Below, one piece after another: positions 1 to 9,039 of a DNA stretch of 64,000 nt (position 1 is the stretch's first letter; the number at the start of each line of letters is the position of its first letter). The stretch spans positions 22,550 to 86,549 of the forward strand of contig JACKDN010000031.1 in the NCBI GenBank assembly GCA_020633465.1, in the 5' to 3' direction. A program made the position numbers and the translations under genes. The DNA comes from Myxococcales bacterium (GTDB lineage: Bacteria; Myxococcota_A; Bradymonadia; UBA7976; UBA1532). The notes under the pieces were generated by a model, which was not told where the DNA came from, did no database searches, and worked only from the letters and a program-made list of their open reading frames with translations.

Positions 1-293
1 GCGCGTGGTCGTACATGGGGCTGGCGTCGCTGTACGACGTCACCGGGCGTTACGACGCGGCCGTCGAGGTGATGATCGAGGGCTGGGAGCGCGACGCGAG
101 CCACCTGACCCGCCTGAACATGCACTTCTTCGAGCCCGAGTGGGCGTGGCAGCGCGACGCGCTGATCGCCGAGATCGAAGGGGATCTCGACGCCGCGACG
201 CTGCTGTGGAAGCGCGTGCTGAAGGGCGACGTGCCGGCGCTGAAGAAGGCCGCCGATCACCACCTGCGTGGCCTCGAGCAGCTGCGCGACTGA
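1..293 (+). CDS. C-terminal part of a TPR-like helical protein (5' truncated)
   Basis: The reading frame is open from the first bases of the window (first full codon at position 3) and stops with TGA at 291-293, so the start lies outside. About 96 residues are visible. They are helical, rich in Ala, Glu, Leu and Trp, with a pattern of paired helices (LYDVTGRYDAAVEVMIEGW, then a second pair around GDLDAATLLWKRVLKGD) typical of tetratricopeptide-type repeats. No catalytic motif is visible. The role is unknown; a scaffold or protein-interaction function is an inference from the repeat-like helices only. Confidence 0.6.
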   Translation, partial: AWSYMGLASLYDVTGRYDAAVEVMIEGWERDASHLTRLNMHFFEPEWAWQRDALIAEIEGDLDAATLLWKRVLKGDVPALKKAADHHLRGLEQLRD

Positions 294-562
294 CCCCCGC
301 CTTCGGCGCCCACCGCCGCGCGCTGCCCTTCAGGCGCCGCTGCACGTGATCCTCCGCGTCGCGATTCGGCGTTCTGCACGCCGACGCGGGCGTTGCGGCG
401 TGCTCGAAATACCTCCAGTGTTGCTTCGGCTTCGCGCCTTGGCCTCGGCGCGCGGCGCGCGGCCCGCTGGGGCCGGATCTCGTGGGGGAAGCTCTCAAGT
501 GGCCACGGCGCAGCCACGCGTCTAGAATGGCCCGACCTCGATGGACCACGGAAAGGCGCGTC

Positions 563-2434
563 ATGGCGGTCCAGAGCGGCCGACTGGAACCTCTGAAGCT
601 GTTCAAGGTCTTCCGCAGCATGCTGGACCGCCGGATGAGCGGCGTCCTGACCGTCAAGCGCGGCAACGTCGTCAAGAAGGCGCACGTGGTCCACGGGTAT
701 CCGGTGCGGGTGGCTTCGAACGTGCCCCAGGAGAGCCTCGGCTGGGCGCTCGTGGAGGAGGGCCTGATCTCGTCGACCGAGTTTCAGGAGGTCGAGGCGC
801 AGCGCCAGGATCGCCAGCAGAGCCTCGAGTCGGTGATCGTCGGCCGCAACCTGGTGGCGCCGCAGCGCCTGCGGGCCGTCGAGTCGCGGCTCGGCCGTCG
901 CCGCCTGCTGGACGCCTTCGGCTGGCCCGACGGCACCTTCGTCTTCGAGCCCGCCGATCTGCGCGCCGACAAGGGCGCCGACGTGATCGACGTGGTCGGC
1001 CTGCTGATGGAGGCGGCCGCGCGCACGTTGGGGCCCGAGCTGTGCGACCGGTTCGTCTCGGCCTATCAGGGCCGCGTGGTCGGCACCGAGTGGATGGCGC
1101 GCTACGGCGAGACCTTCGACGCGCTGTTCCCGCCGCCCAACGTGCGGGCGCTGCTCGGGCGCCCGATCTCGTTCGACGACATCGCGATGCGCATGGCGGA
1201 CCGCGGCGCCGCCGCGCGCCAGCTCGCGACGCTGGTGCTGGGCGGGCTGGCGACGTTCAGCGGCGCCGGGGAGGGGACCCCGGCCCCGCGCGTGCCCACC
1301 GGCCCCGCGGGTCAGGTGCGGGTGACGCGCGCGACGAACCCCGTGCCCCCGCGCACGCCGCCGATGAGCCGTCCCCCGGCCGGGCGGGCCACCATCGAGC
1401 CCACCGCCACGCCGCCGCCCACGAGCCCGCGAGCGGTCGTCGCGCCCCCGTCGACGGGATCGCACCCGGCGCGCCCGTCGACCGGCCCGCACCCGGCGCG
1501 ACCGCCCTCTTCGCCGCCCCGGGCGGTGACCGGCCCGCAGCGCGCCGTCCGCGCGGCGACCGGCCCGGTCGCCCCGGTCGCGCCCAGCCGCCCGCAACGC
1601 CCCGCGCAGCCCGAGGCGGCGGCGCCGGCGATGCCGGAGAAGCTGGCGCGCATCCTCGAGCAGGCGCGCCGCCTGGCAGCCCAGCTGGGCGACAGCAGCC
1701 CGAACCACTACGACGTGCTGGGCGTGGCCCGGGACGCCGACGACAAGGCGATCCGCGCGGCCTTCCGCCAGAAGGCTCGCGACTACCACGGCGATCGGTT
1801 CGCGCGCTTCAAGCTGAGCCCCGAGGACGCGGCGGTCGTCCAGAAGGTGTTCATCGCGGTGAACCGGGCCCACGAGACGCTGACCGATCCGGCGCAGCGC
1901 AAAGAGCACGACGTGAAGCTCGAGATGGAGGCGCGCGGCCAGAAGGTCGACCCCAGCGGCGATCCCCGGGCGCACATCGAGCAAGCCCTGAAGGCCGAGA
2001 AGCTGGTGCGCAACGGCGTGAACTTGCTGCGGGCCGGCAAGGCGCAGGCCGCGCTGGAGCGCTTCGACGAGGCGCTGATGATCACGCCGGACGACCTGAT
2101 CGCGACCTCGGGGCGCGCCTACGCCGAGGTGCTGGTGGCGCGGCAGTCGGGGCCCGCCGTGCAGCTCCTCGGGCGCGCGCGCGAGAAGCTCGAGGGCATC
2201 GTGGGCGAGCTCAGCGGGCGCGAGAGCGAGTTCGGACAGCCCGAGCCCTTCCTCTACCTGGGCCTCATCTACGTCCTCGGCGAACAGTGGGACAAGGCGG
2301 ATCACGTGCTGAAACAGGCGATCGCGGTTCAGGCCCATTGTGACGAAGCCGTCAGCACGCTAAGACACGTTCAGCGCAAAGCCGCCGAGCCCCAGAAGGG
2401 GCTGAAGGGCCTGTTCGGTCGGCGGAAGAAGTGA
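563..2434 (+). CDS. DUF4388 (PATAN) protein with a degenerate J domain and TPR tail
   Basis: A 623-residue protein. The ATG at 563 is chosen over an in-frame ATG at 482 because GGAAAGG sits about 8 nt before it. Residues about 10-65 look like a DUF4388/PATAN domain. Residues about 230-360 are a Pro/Ala/Thr-rich linker. Residues about 380-450 are a J domain (NHYDVLGVARDADDKAIRAA), followed by TPR-like helices from about residue 470. The J-domain HPD tripeptide that stimulates Hsp70 ATPase reads H409-G410-D411, so classical co-chaperone activity is doubtful. PATAN proteins are common in delta-proteobacterial signalling. The stop overlaps the start of the next PATAN gene (TGATG), implying coupled translation and probably a joint function. 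Function otherwise unknown. Confidence 0.85.
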   Translation: MAVQSGRLEPLKLFKVFRSMLDRRMSGVLTVKRGNVVKKAHVVHGYPVRVASNVPQESLGWALVEEGLISSTEFQEVEAQRQDRQQSLESVIVGRNLVAPQRLRAVESRLGRRRLLDAFGWPDGTFVFEPADLRADKGADVIDVVGLLMEAAARTLGPELCDRFVSAYQGRVVGTEWMARYGETFDALFPPPNVRALLGRPISFDDIAMRMADRGAAARQLATLVLGGLATFSGAGEGTPAPRVPTGPAGQVRVTRATNPVPPRTPPMSRPPAGRATIEPTATPPPTSPRAVVAPPSTGSHPARPSTGPHPARPPSSPPRAVTGPQRAVRAATGPVAPVAPSRPQRPAQPEAAAPAMPEKLARILEQARRLAAQLGDSSPNHYDVLGVARDADDKAIRAAFRQKARDYHGDRFARFKLSPEDAAVVQKVFIAVNRAHETLTDPAQRKEHDVKLEMEARGQKVDPSGDPRAHIEQALKAEKLVRNGVNLLRAGKAQAALERFDEALMITPDDLIATSGRAYAEVLVARQSGPAVQLLGRAREKLEGIVGELSGRESEFGQPEPFLYLGLIYVLGEQWDKADHVLKQAIAVQAHCDEAVSTLRHVQRKAAEPQKGLKGLFGRRKK

Positions 2435-3726
2435 TGAGCCGACGGGACGACCCAGCTGCGGGCTACCTGCAGATCGACGAGACGGGGCGCATCACCGTGC
2501 TGGGCGCGGGGCTGCGCGATTCGCTGCGCGAGTACGCCGGCTACTACACCCATCTGCCGTCCGATCGTTCGCTGCTGCACTTCCAGCGCGCGACGCAGGT
2601 GCCGACCTTCGACGAGTTCCGCGATCCCATCGTGCTGCAGGGCGACATCGCGGGCATGGGCTCGACCATCGAGGTCATCAACTTCGTCAACTCGTCGAAG
2701 CTGTCGGGCAACCTCGTGTTCGTCGTCGGCGACGTGCGCAAGTGCCTGTATTTCAAGAACGGCGAGGTGCGCGGCGCGTCGTCGAACCAGATCGAGGATC
2801 GCCTCGGCGAGATCATGTACCGCTTCGGCGCGCTGACCCGCGTGCAGCTGGACCAGTCGCTCGAAGAGGCCCGCCGCATCCGGCGGCCGCTGGGCAACTA
2901 CCTGCTGGATCGCGGGGTCATCAACCAGGCCGACCTGTACGTCTATGTGCGCCGGCAGGTCGAGGAGACCTTCTACTCGATCCTCATGTTCAAGGCGGGC
3001 GACTTCTACCTGACCGCGTTCGACGTGGACGCGCTGCCGAGCCCGCTTTCGCTGAACGCGCAGTCGATGCTGATGGAGGGCCTGCGGCGCCTCGACGAGC
3101 TGGCGTACTTCAAGCAGAAGATCCCCGGGCCCCAGAGCCGCATCGCGCGGGCCGACGCGCCGCAGTCGGCGCCGGCGCCGGACGCCAAGGAGCAGGTGCT
3201 GTTGTCGCTGCTCGAGCAGCCGATGACGGTGGACGACCTGACCCGCACCAGCCGGCTGGGCGACTTCGAGAGCATGAAGCTCTTGTTCCACCTGGTGCAG
3301 AACGGCCACGTGCAGGTGCTCGAGGCGCGCGACTTCGCCAGCGAGGGGCTGGACACCGACCACGTGACGACCGAGATGTCGAACATGGTCGACACGTTCA
3401 ACTCGGTGTTTCAGCGCATCTACGAGGCGATCAGCCGGCACGGGCGTCAGGACGCGCTCGAGCAGGGCCTCGAGACGTTCCTTCAGTTCTACGGCTTCGT
3501 CGAGCTGTTCCACGACGTCACGTTCGACGAGCAGGGCCGCCTCGACAAGACGCGGCTGCTGCAGAACCTGCAGCAGAACCAGATGGACAACCGCGTGAGC
3601 TTCCTGTCGCAGGCGCTCAACGAGCTGCTGTTCTTCGAGATGTTCGCCGCGCGCGAGTGGCTCGAGCGCGAAGAGCAGCAAGACCTTCAGAAGATCATCA
3701 ACCAGCTCTTCATCGAGATCGGCTGA
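2434..3726 (+). CDS. DUF4388 (PATAN) domain protein, coupled to the upstream gene
   Basis: A 430-residue soluble protein. The ATG at 2434 overlaps the previous stop codon by one base (TGATG), which favours translational coupling; the adjacent in-frame GTG at 2431 is a weaker alternative. Residues about 70-135 match the DUF4388/PATAN pattern (SKLSGNLVFVVGDVRKCLYF and FKNGEVRGASS), followed by a helical segment (LGNYLLDRGVINQADLYVYV) that often accompanies this domain. The C-terminal 200 residues are helical, without a catalytic motif. No signal peptide or membrane segment is seen. Pairing with another PATAN protein suggests a cytoplasmic signalling or scaffold complex; this is inference. Confidence 0.85.
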   Translation: MSRRDDPAAGYLQIDETGRITVLGAGLRDSLREYAGYYTHLPSDRSLLHFQRATQVPTFDEFRDPIVLQGDIAGMGSTIEVINFVNSSKLSGNLVFVVGDVRKCLYFKNGEVRGASSNQIEDRLGEIMYRFGALTRVQLDQSLEEARRIRRPLGNYLLDRGVINQADLYVYVRRQVEETFYSILMFKAGDFYLTAFDVDALPSPLSLNAQSMLMEGLRRLDELAYFKQKIPGPQSRIARADAPQSAPAPDAKEQVLLSLLEQPMTVDDLTRTSRLGDFESMKLLFHLVQNGHVQVLEARDFASEGLDTDHVTTEMSNMVDTFNSVFQRIYEAISRHGRQDALEQGLETFLQFYGFVELFHDVTFDEQGRLDKTRLLQNLQQNQMDNRVSFLSQALNELLFFEMFAAREWLEREEQQDLQKIINQLFIEIG

Positions 3727-3927
3727 GCGCTCGGCGTCCTCGGCGCGCCGTGCGGGCGCGTCGGCGTCGAGGCCACGACCAGCCGAGGGTCGTCGGTCCG
3801 CCGGTCCGCTCCGCGGCCGACGTGAAACGTCGCACAAGGCACATTATGTCAACTAGCGTGTGCACGGCGGGAGAGAAGACGCCGGCGCCGGTCCCAGAGC
3901 CGACTTCACCCCCGCCCGACGTCCCCG

Positions 3928-5106
3928 TCAGGCCCCTTCGGTCGCGGGCGGCGGGCGGAACGCGTAGAAGACGCCGCCGTTGCTCAACACGAACAGGCTG
4001 CCGTCGCTCCCCACCGCGGGCGCGCCGATGAGGCCGCTGCCCGGCGTGAAGCGCCGGATGGGCCGACCGGTGGGCAGGTCGATCCAGTACAGGCCACCCC
4101 GCGACAGCCCGACGATGGCCAGGTTGCCGTGCTGGGCCACCGAGCCGGGGGTGCCGGACGTGCCCGGGAAGCGGACCCGCCAGCGCGCCGTGCCGTTGTG
4201 GGTGTCGATGCGCACGAGCTCGCCGCGATCGACGCTGGCCAGCAGATCCCCGTCGACCCCGGTGAGCTCGACGATGCCGGCGCCCGGCCGCTGCCACATG
4301 ACGTCGCCGCTCTCGGCGTCCAGAGCGTACAGGCCCGCCGCCGCCGAGGCCGCGTAGACGCGGCCGCGCTCGACCACTGGCGTCGTGTCCACGTCCTGGA
4401 AGCGCTCGTGCTCCGGCGCCAGATCCCGGGTCCACAGCACCGCGCCGTCGCTCAGCGCCAGCGCCGCCAGCACGCCGTCCGAGAAGCCCACGAAGACGCG
4501 ATCGCCCGCCACCGTCGGGCGGCTCTCGCCGGCCAGCGAGAAGTCGGCCGGCGGATCGCGTCGATACTGCCACCGCCACTCGCCGGTCGCGCGGTCGATG
4601 GCGTAGACGACGTTCGTCCCGTCGACGAAGACGACCAGGCCGCCCGCGACGACCGGCGCGCGCACGACCGCGCCCTCGACGTCGTAGCGCCAGCGCACCT
4701 CGCCGTCGACGACGTCGAGCGCCACCAGCTCGCCGTCGTCGGTGCCCACGATGACCTGGCGGTCGTCGAAGACCGCGCGCCCGCCCACCCCGCCGGCGAT
4801 GCGACGGCGCCACAGCACGTGGCCGTCGCTGGCGCGCATGCACTGGACGAAGCCGTTGCCGGCGCCGACCACCACGCGGTTGGACTTGGGATCGTAGGCC
4901 GCGCCCGCGAACTCCGACGGGCGATCGCGCATGATGTCCGGCGGGTTGAGCACCCGCCGCCACGCGGGCCGCATGGGCACGGGCTGCAGGTTGCGCGTGG
5001 CGCCGGTCAGCGGCGTCTCGTCCCCCGGCAGGCCCAGCGCGGCGCAGCCGCCGCACAGCGTGCCCGCCGCCAGCAGCAGCGCGACGAGCCCAGGCCCTCG
5101 GGTCAA
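3928..5106 (-). CDS. bamB: Outer-membrane assembly lipoprotein BamB-like beta-propeller
   Basis: A 392-residue protein, the same length as typical BamB. A short signal peptide ends in a Cys-containing box (CGGC, Cys21). Repeated PQQ-like blades follow, each with an Ala-x-Asp/Gly-Trp pattern (GDVMWQRPGAGIV, NGTARWRVRFPG, GEVRWRYDVEGAVV). BamB is the propeller subunit of the BAM complex that inserts beta-barrel proteins into the outer membrane. The start codon is TTG at 5104-5106, overlapping the stop of the upstream yfgM-like gene (TTGA); no better start lies between it and the hydrophobic core. The yfgM-bamB order is the same as in enterobacteria, which supports the call. The lipobox is not canonical, so exact processing is uncertain. 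Confidence 0.85.
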   Translation of the reverse strand: MTRGPGLVALLLAAGTLCGGCAALGLPGDETPLTGATRNLQPVPMRPAWRRVLNPPDIMRDRPSEFAGAAYDPKSNRVVVGAGNGFVQCMRASDGHVLWRRRIAGGVGGRAVFDDRQVIVGTDDGELVALDVVDGEVRWRYDVEGAVVRAPVVAGGLVVFVDGTNVVYAIDRATGEWRWQYRRDPPADFSLAGESRPTVAGDRVFVGFSDGVLAALALSDGAVLWTRDLAPEHERFQDVDTTPVVERGRVYAASAAAGLYALDAESGDVMWQRPGAGIVELTGVDGDLLASVDRGELVRIDTHNGTARWRVRFPGTSGTPGSVAQHGNLAIVGLSRGGLYWIDLPTGRPIRRFTPGSGLIGAPAVGSDGSLFVLSNGGVFYAFRPPPATEGA

Positions 5107-5969
5107 GAGGCGTCCCCGAGCTGGCCGAGGCGGCGCTCGATCTCGGCCTTGTACGCCCGACCGGCGAACTCACCCAGCGCGGCGTCGAAGTCCTTCTGCA
5201 GCTTCTCGTAGTGCGAGCGGGCCTCGGCGGTCTTGCCCATCTTCTCGAGCAGGCGCCCCGCCTGCAGGCCCGCCATCAGGCCGTAGGCCTGCGGATCGAG
5301 CGCGCCGAGCTCGCCCCAGGCGGCCCGCGCCGCCGCGGCGTCGCCGGCGGCCTCGAGCGCGGTGGCCTTGCCCTGCAGCGCGGTGGCCCGCGCGAGGCGC
5401 TCCGTCGTGGCGTCCGCGAGCACCGCGTCGTACAAGGCGACGGCGTCCTTGGGCTTGCCGAGATCCACCTGCGCGCCGGCCTGGCCCAGCGTGGCCAGGA
5501 CCGCGATCTTCTTGTCGCCGTAGGCCTGCTTGGTGGCCTCGAACCCGGCGGCGGCCTTGCTGACGCGCTTGTTGCGCTCCTCGGCCGAGAGCGCCGGCGC
5601 GGGGGCGACGCCCGGTGCCGTGGCCTCTTCCCCACCCTGCGCGTCGATGTAGGTGCGCGCGGCGTCGTAGAAGGCCGCGGCGGCCTCTTGCGTGGCCGAC
5701 TCCTTCGTGCGGTGCATCATCGCGTAGGCGAAGACGCCGATGATGGCCACGGCGCCGACCCCGACGAGGAGGTAGCGCTTGTCCATCATCCACTGGAACC
5801 CGCCCGCGACCTTGCGGGTGAAGTCGTCCTCGGCGAGCGACTGCAGCTCGGCGCGCAGATCGCCCGGCGGCGGGGCGTCGTCGAGCTCCGCCGAGCCTTC
5901 GCCGGTGCCCTCGCCCGTCTCGAGCTCGTCGTCCTGCTTCGGAATTCGCTTCTTGATGCGCTTGACCAC
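5103..5969 (-). CDS. YfgM-like single-pass TPR protein (SecYEG ancillary type)
   Basis: A 288-residue protein. The start is taken as GTG at 5969 because AGGAG lies 6 nt upstream of it; a longer frame reaching 6029 has no such site. Residues 1-60 are charged and cytoplasmic, residues 66-85 form one membrane helix (YLLVGVGAVAIIGVFAYAM), and the rest is a periplasmic TPR-like domain ending in helices of the type seen in YfgM. YfgM is an ancillary subunit of the Sec translocon that hands exported proteins to periplasmic chaperones. The gene precedes bamB with a 4-nt overlap, the conserved yfgM-bamB arrangement. It is read from a sigma-70-like promoter at 6020-6049. Confidence 0.75.
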   Translation of the reverse strand: MVKRIKKRIPKQDDELETGEGTGEGSAELDDAPPPGDLRAELQSLAEDDFTRKVAGGFQWMMDKRYLLVGVGAVAIIGVFAYAMMHRTKESATQEAAAAFYDAARTYIDAQGGEEATAPGVAPAPALSAEERNKRVSKAAAGFEATKQAYGDKKIAVLATLGQAGAQVDLGKPKDAVALYDAVLADATTERLARATALQGKATALEAAGDAAAARAAWGELGALDPQAYGLMAGLQAGRLLEKMGKTAEARSHYEKLQKDFDAALGEFAGRAYKAEIERRLGQLGDAS

Positions 5970-6019
5970 CGAACGCTCCTGAACTGGGTGCCGGCCGGGC
6001 GGGGCCGAATCGGCGCGGG

Positions 6020-6049
6020 ACGTTAGCATCGCCCGTTTTCCACTGTCAA
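6020..6049 (-). promoter_or_regulatory. Sigma-70-type promoter for yfgM-bamB
   Basis: On the minus strand a perfect TTGACA (6049-6044) is followed after 18 bp by TAACGT (6025-6020) preceded by TGC, an extended -10 pattern. It lies about 45 nt upstream of the chosen yfgM start. This is a sequence match only. Confidence 0.5.
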
Positions 6050-6057
6050 CGCGCGGG

Positions 6058-6073
6058 TTTCGTTACAGCGAAA
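6058..6073. promoter_or_regulatory. Inverted repeat TTTCG-N6-CGAAA, candidate activator site
   Basis: A perfect 5-bp dyad with a 6-bp spacer (TTTCGTTACAGCGAAA) lies about 65-80 bp upstream of the sigma-54 promoter at 6139-6154, a normal position for an enhancer site bound by a sigma-54 activator. It also sits next to the -35 of the divergent yfgM promoter. Function is inferred from position. Confidence 0.35.
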
Positions 6074-6138
6074 GACGCACGTTGCGACAGGATGAAACAC
6101 CCATAGGCGCCGCAGGCCGGCCCGTGCGTCGGTAACGC

Positions 6139-6154
6139 TGGCACGAGCCGTGCT
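6139..6154 (+). promoter_or_regulatory. Sigma-54 (-24/-12) promoter of the sulfur operon
   Basis: The sequence TGGCACGAGCCGTGCT matches the sigma-54 consensus TGGCACG-N4-TTGCW with a single mismatch, keeping the essential GG and GC at the right spacing. Transcription would start near 6166, about 65 nt before the first yedE start. A sigma-54 activator gene lies just beyond the operon (8071-9039). Confidence 0.6.
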
Positions 6155-6231
6155 GTACCCTGAACGCGATGGCGGCGCGGCGCTTCGCCGACCGGCCGCG
6201 CCGGAACCACCTCAAAAACATGGAGGTTCAC

Positions 6232-6657
6232 ATGGAGCCCGGATTCTGGATCGCGCCGCTCGTCGGCGGCGCCCTCATCGGCTTGTCGGCCGCGGCGATG
6301 ATGTGGCTGCACGGGCGCATCGCCGGCATCAGCGGCATCTTCGGGGGGCTGGTCAAGCCCACCGCGGGTGACTTCGCCTGGCGCGGCGCCTTCGTGGGCG
6401 GCCTGGTCGCCGGCGGGCTGCTGATGCTGCTGCTGACCCCGGCCGCCTTCGAGAACACCGCGGACGTCGGGCTGCCGCTCGTCGCCCTCGCCGGCCTGCT
6501 GGTGGGCTTCGGCACCCGGCTGGGCAGCGGCTGCACCAGCGGCCACGGCGTGTGCGGCATCAGCCGCTTCTCGCCCCGGTCGATCGTCGCCACCCTCACC
6601 TTCATCGCGACCGGCGCCGCCGCGGTCCTCACCGTCCGAGCCCTGGGGGGTGCGTGA
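6232..6657 (+). CDS. YeeE/YedE family transporter, first half-protein
   Basis: A 141-residue membrane protein. The ATG at 6232 has GGAGG 5 nt upstream; longer in-frame starts lack this. About four hydrophobic helices are visible. The segment GFGTRLGSGCTSGHGVCGIS carries the Cys motif of the YeeE/YedE (sulf_transp) family, which moves thiosulfate or related reduced-sulfur compounds through conserved cysteines. In many bacteria this family occurs as two short adjacent genes, as here; the stop overlaps the start of the second (TGATG). The downstream Blh-type dioxygenase supports a role in uptake of sulfane sulfur. The substrate is not proven by sequence. Confidence 0.85.
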   Translation: MEPGFWIAPLVGGALIGLSAAAMMWLHGRIAGISGIFGGLVKPTAGDFAWRGAFVGGLVAGGLLMLLLTPAAFENTADVGLPLVALAGLLVGFGTRLGSGCTSGHGVCGISRFSPRSIVATLTFIATGAAAVLTVRALGGA

Positions 6658-7112
6658 TGCGACAGCTGACGATGTTCCTCGCGGGCGTGTTGTTCTCGGT
6701 CGGCCTGGCGCTGGCCGGCATGACCCAGCCCCAGAAGGTGATCGGCTTCCTCGACTTCTTCGGCGCCTGGGATCCCAGCCTGATGTTCGTGATGGTGGGC
6801 GCCATCGCCGTGAACCTGGTGCTGTTCCGCCTGACCATGCGCGCGAAGGGGCCGGTGTACGCGCCGCGCTTCCAGGTGCCCACCCGGCGCGATCTGGACG
6901 CGCGCCTCATCGGCGGCTCGGCCCTGTTCGGGGTCGGCTGGGGGCTGGCCGGCTTCTGCCCCGGCCCGGCCATCGCCTCGCTGCCGACGGCGACCCCGCG
7001 GGTGCTGGTGTTCGTCGGCGCGATGGTGGGCGGCATGGTGCTGTTCCACGCGGTGGAGCGCATGCGTCAGGCCGCGCTGAGCGCGCGGCGCGAGCAGGCC
7101 ACGCAGAGCTGA
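6657..7112 (+). CDS. YeeE/YedE family transporter, second half-protein
   Basis: A 151-residue membrane protein starting at the ATG that overlaps the upstream stop by one base. It has an N-terminal membrane helix (FLAGVLFSVGLALAGMTQP), a second helix near residues 35-55, and the family signature GVGWGLAGFCPGPA with the single conserved Cys. It complements the preceding half-protein and the two likely form one transporter for reduced sulfur in the inner membrane. A GC-rich palindrome follows before the next gene. Confidence 0.85.
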   Translation: MRQLTMFLAGVLFSVGLALAGMTQPQKVIGFLDFFGAWDPSLMFVMVGAIAVNLVLFRLTMRAKGPVYAPRFQVPTRRDLDARLIGGSALFGVGWGLAGFCPGPAIASLPTATPRVLVFVGAMVGGMVLFHAVERMRQAALSARREQATQS

Positions 7113-7113
7113 G

Positions 7114-7129
7114 GGGGCCGATCGGCCCC
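7114..7129. other. Perfect 16-bp palindrome between yedE and the dioxygenase gene
   Basis: GGGGCCGATCGGCCCC is self-complementary and sits in the 40-nt gap inside the operon, before the ribosome site GGAG of the next gene. It lacks a T-tract, so it is more likely an RNA-stability or processing hairpin than a terminator. Confidence 0.35.
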
Positions 7130-7152
7130 TCCTCGAGACGGGAGACGAAAAC

Positions 7153-8052
7153 ATGCAGATCGCACACTTCTACGACGCCCGCACCTCGACGTTGACCTAC
7201 GTGGTGTTCGACCCCGACACGCGCGACGCGGTGGTCATCGATCCCGTGCTCGACTACGAGCCCTTCGCGTCGCGCACGTTCACCGAGTCGGTGGACGCGG
7301 TGACGGCGTTCCTGAAGGGCAAGGAGCTGACGCTGCACTGGATTCTCGAGACCCACGCCCACGCGGATCATCTGTCCGGATCGCAGCTCTTGAAGGCGCG
7401 CTTCCCCGACGCCCGCGTCGCGGTGGGCGCCCGCATCACCGAGGTGCAGGCGCTGTTCAAGCGCATCTTCGACCTGCCCGAGGACTTCCCGACGGACGGG
7501 CGGCAGTTCGACCGGCTGCTGGCCGACGGCGAGGTGGTCGAGGCGGGCACGCTGCGGCTCGAGACCATCGACACGCCGGGCCACACGCCGGCCTGCGTGA
7601 CCTTCAAGGCCGAGGACGCCATCTTCACCGGCGACGCGCTGTTCATGCCCGACCAGGGCAGCGGCCGGTGCGACTTCCCCGGCGGGGACGCGCGCGATCT
7701 GTACCGCTCGATCACCGAGCGCGTGTACACGCTGCCCGACGACACGCGGGTCTTCGTCGGGCACGACTACCAGCCGGGGGGGCGCCCCCTCGCCTTCGAG
7801 ACGACGGTCGGCGAGCAGAAGCGCGCCAACAAGCAGCTGCCGGCGGGCATCACCGAGCGCGCCTTCGTCGAGGCGCGGGAGGCGCGCGACGCGACGCTGG
7901 CGGCCCCCAAGCTGCTGTTCCAGAGCGTGCAGGTGAACATCGACGCGGGCACCCTGCCCGCGCCCTCGGGCAACGCCGTGCGCTACCTGAAGATCCCGGT
8001 CAACGTGTTCCGGCCGGAGGGCGACGGCGAGCTCGAGACCCGCCCCGTCTGA
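7153..8052 (+). CDS. blh: Metallo-beta-lactamase-fold persulfide dioxygenase (Blh/ETHE1-like)
   Basis: A 299-residue cytoplasmic enzyme starting at the ATG 7153 behind GGAGACGAAAAC. The metal-binding motif THAHADH (H68, H70, D72, H73) is present, with further ligands in DTPGHTPAC, FTGDALF and VFVGHDYQPG. These and the C-terminal Arg/Tyr-rich region match the Blh and ETHE1 group, iron enzymes that oxidise glutathione persulfide to sulfite. In other bacteria blh genes sit beside YeeE/YedE transporters and a sulfide-responsive regulator. Here the three genes form one operon from the sigma-54 promoter, suggesting uptake and oxidation of sulfane sulfur. The exact substrate is inferred from family and context. 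Confidence 0.85.
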   Translation: MQIAHFYDARTSTLTYVVFDPDTRDAVVIDPVLDYEPFASRTFTESVDAVTAFLKGKELTLHWILETHAHADHLSGSQLLKARFPDARVAVGARITEVQALFKRIFDLPEDFPTDGRQFDRLLADGEVVEAGTLRLETIDTPGHTPACVTFKAEDAIFTGDALFMPDQGSGRCDFPGGDARDLYRSITERVYTLPDDTRVFVGHDYQPGGRPLAFETTVGEQKRANKQLPAGITERAFVEAREARDATLAAPKLLFQSVQVNIDAGTLPAPSGNAVRYLKIPVNVFRPEGDGELETRPV

Positions 8053-8070
8053 TCCGCGCGCGCCGGCGCG

Positions 8071-9035
<965 letters not shown>

Positions 9036-9039
<4 letters not shown>

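Noticed and set aside
3818..3862. Hairpin CGACGT-GAA-ACGTCG with nearby TTGACATAATG as a small-RNA promoter
   Set aside because: The -35-like hexamer has no -10 at proper spacing and would read into the convergent gene; no terminator follows.
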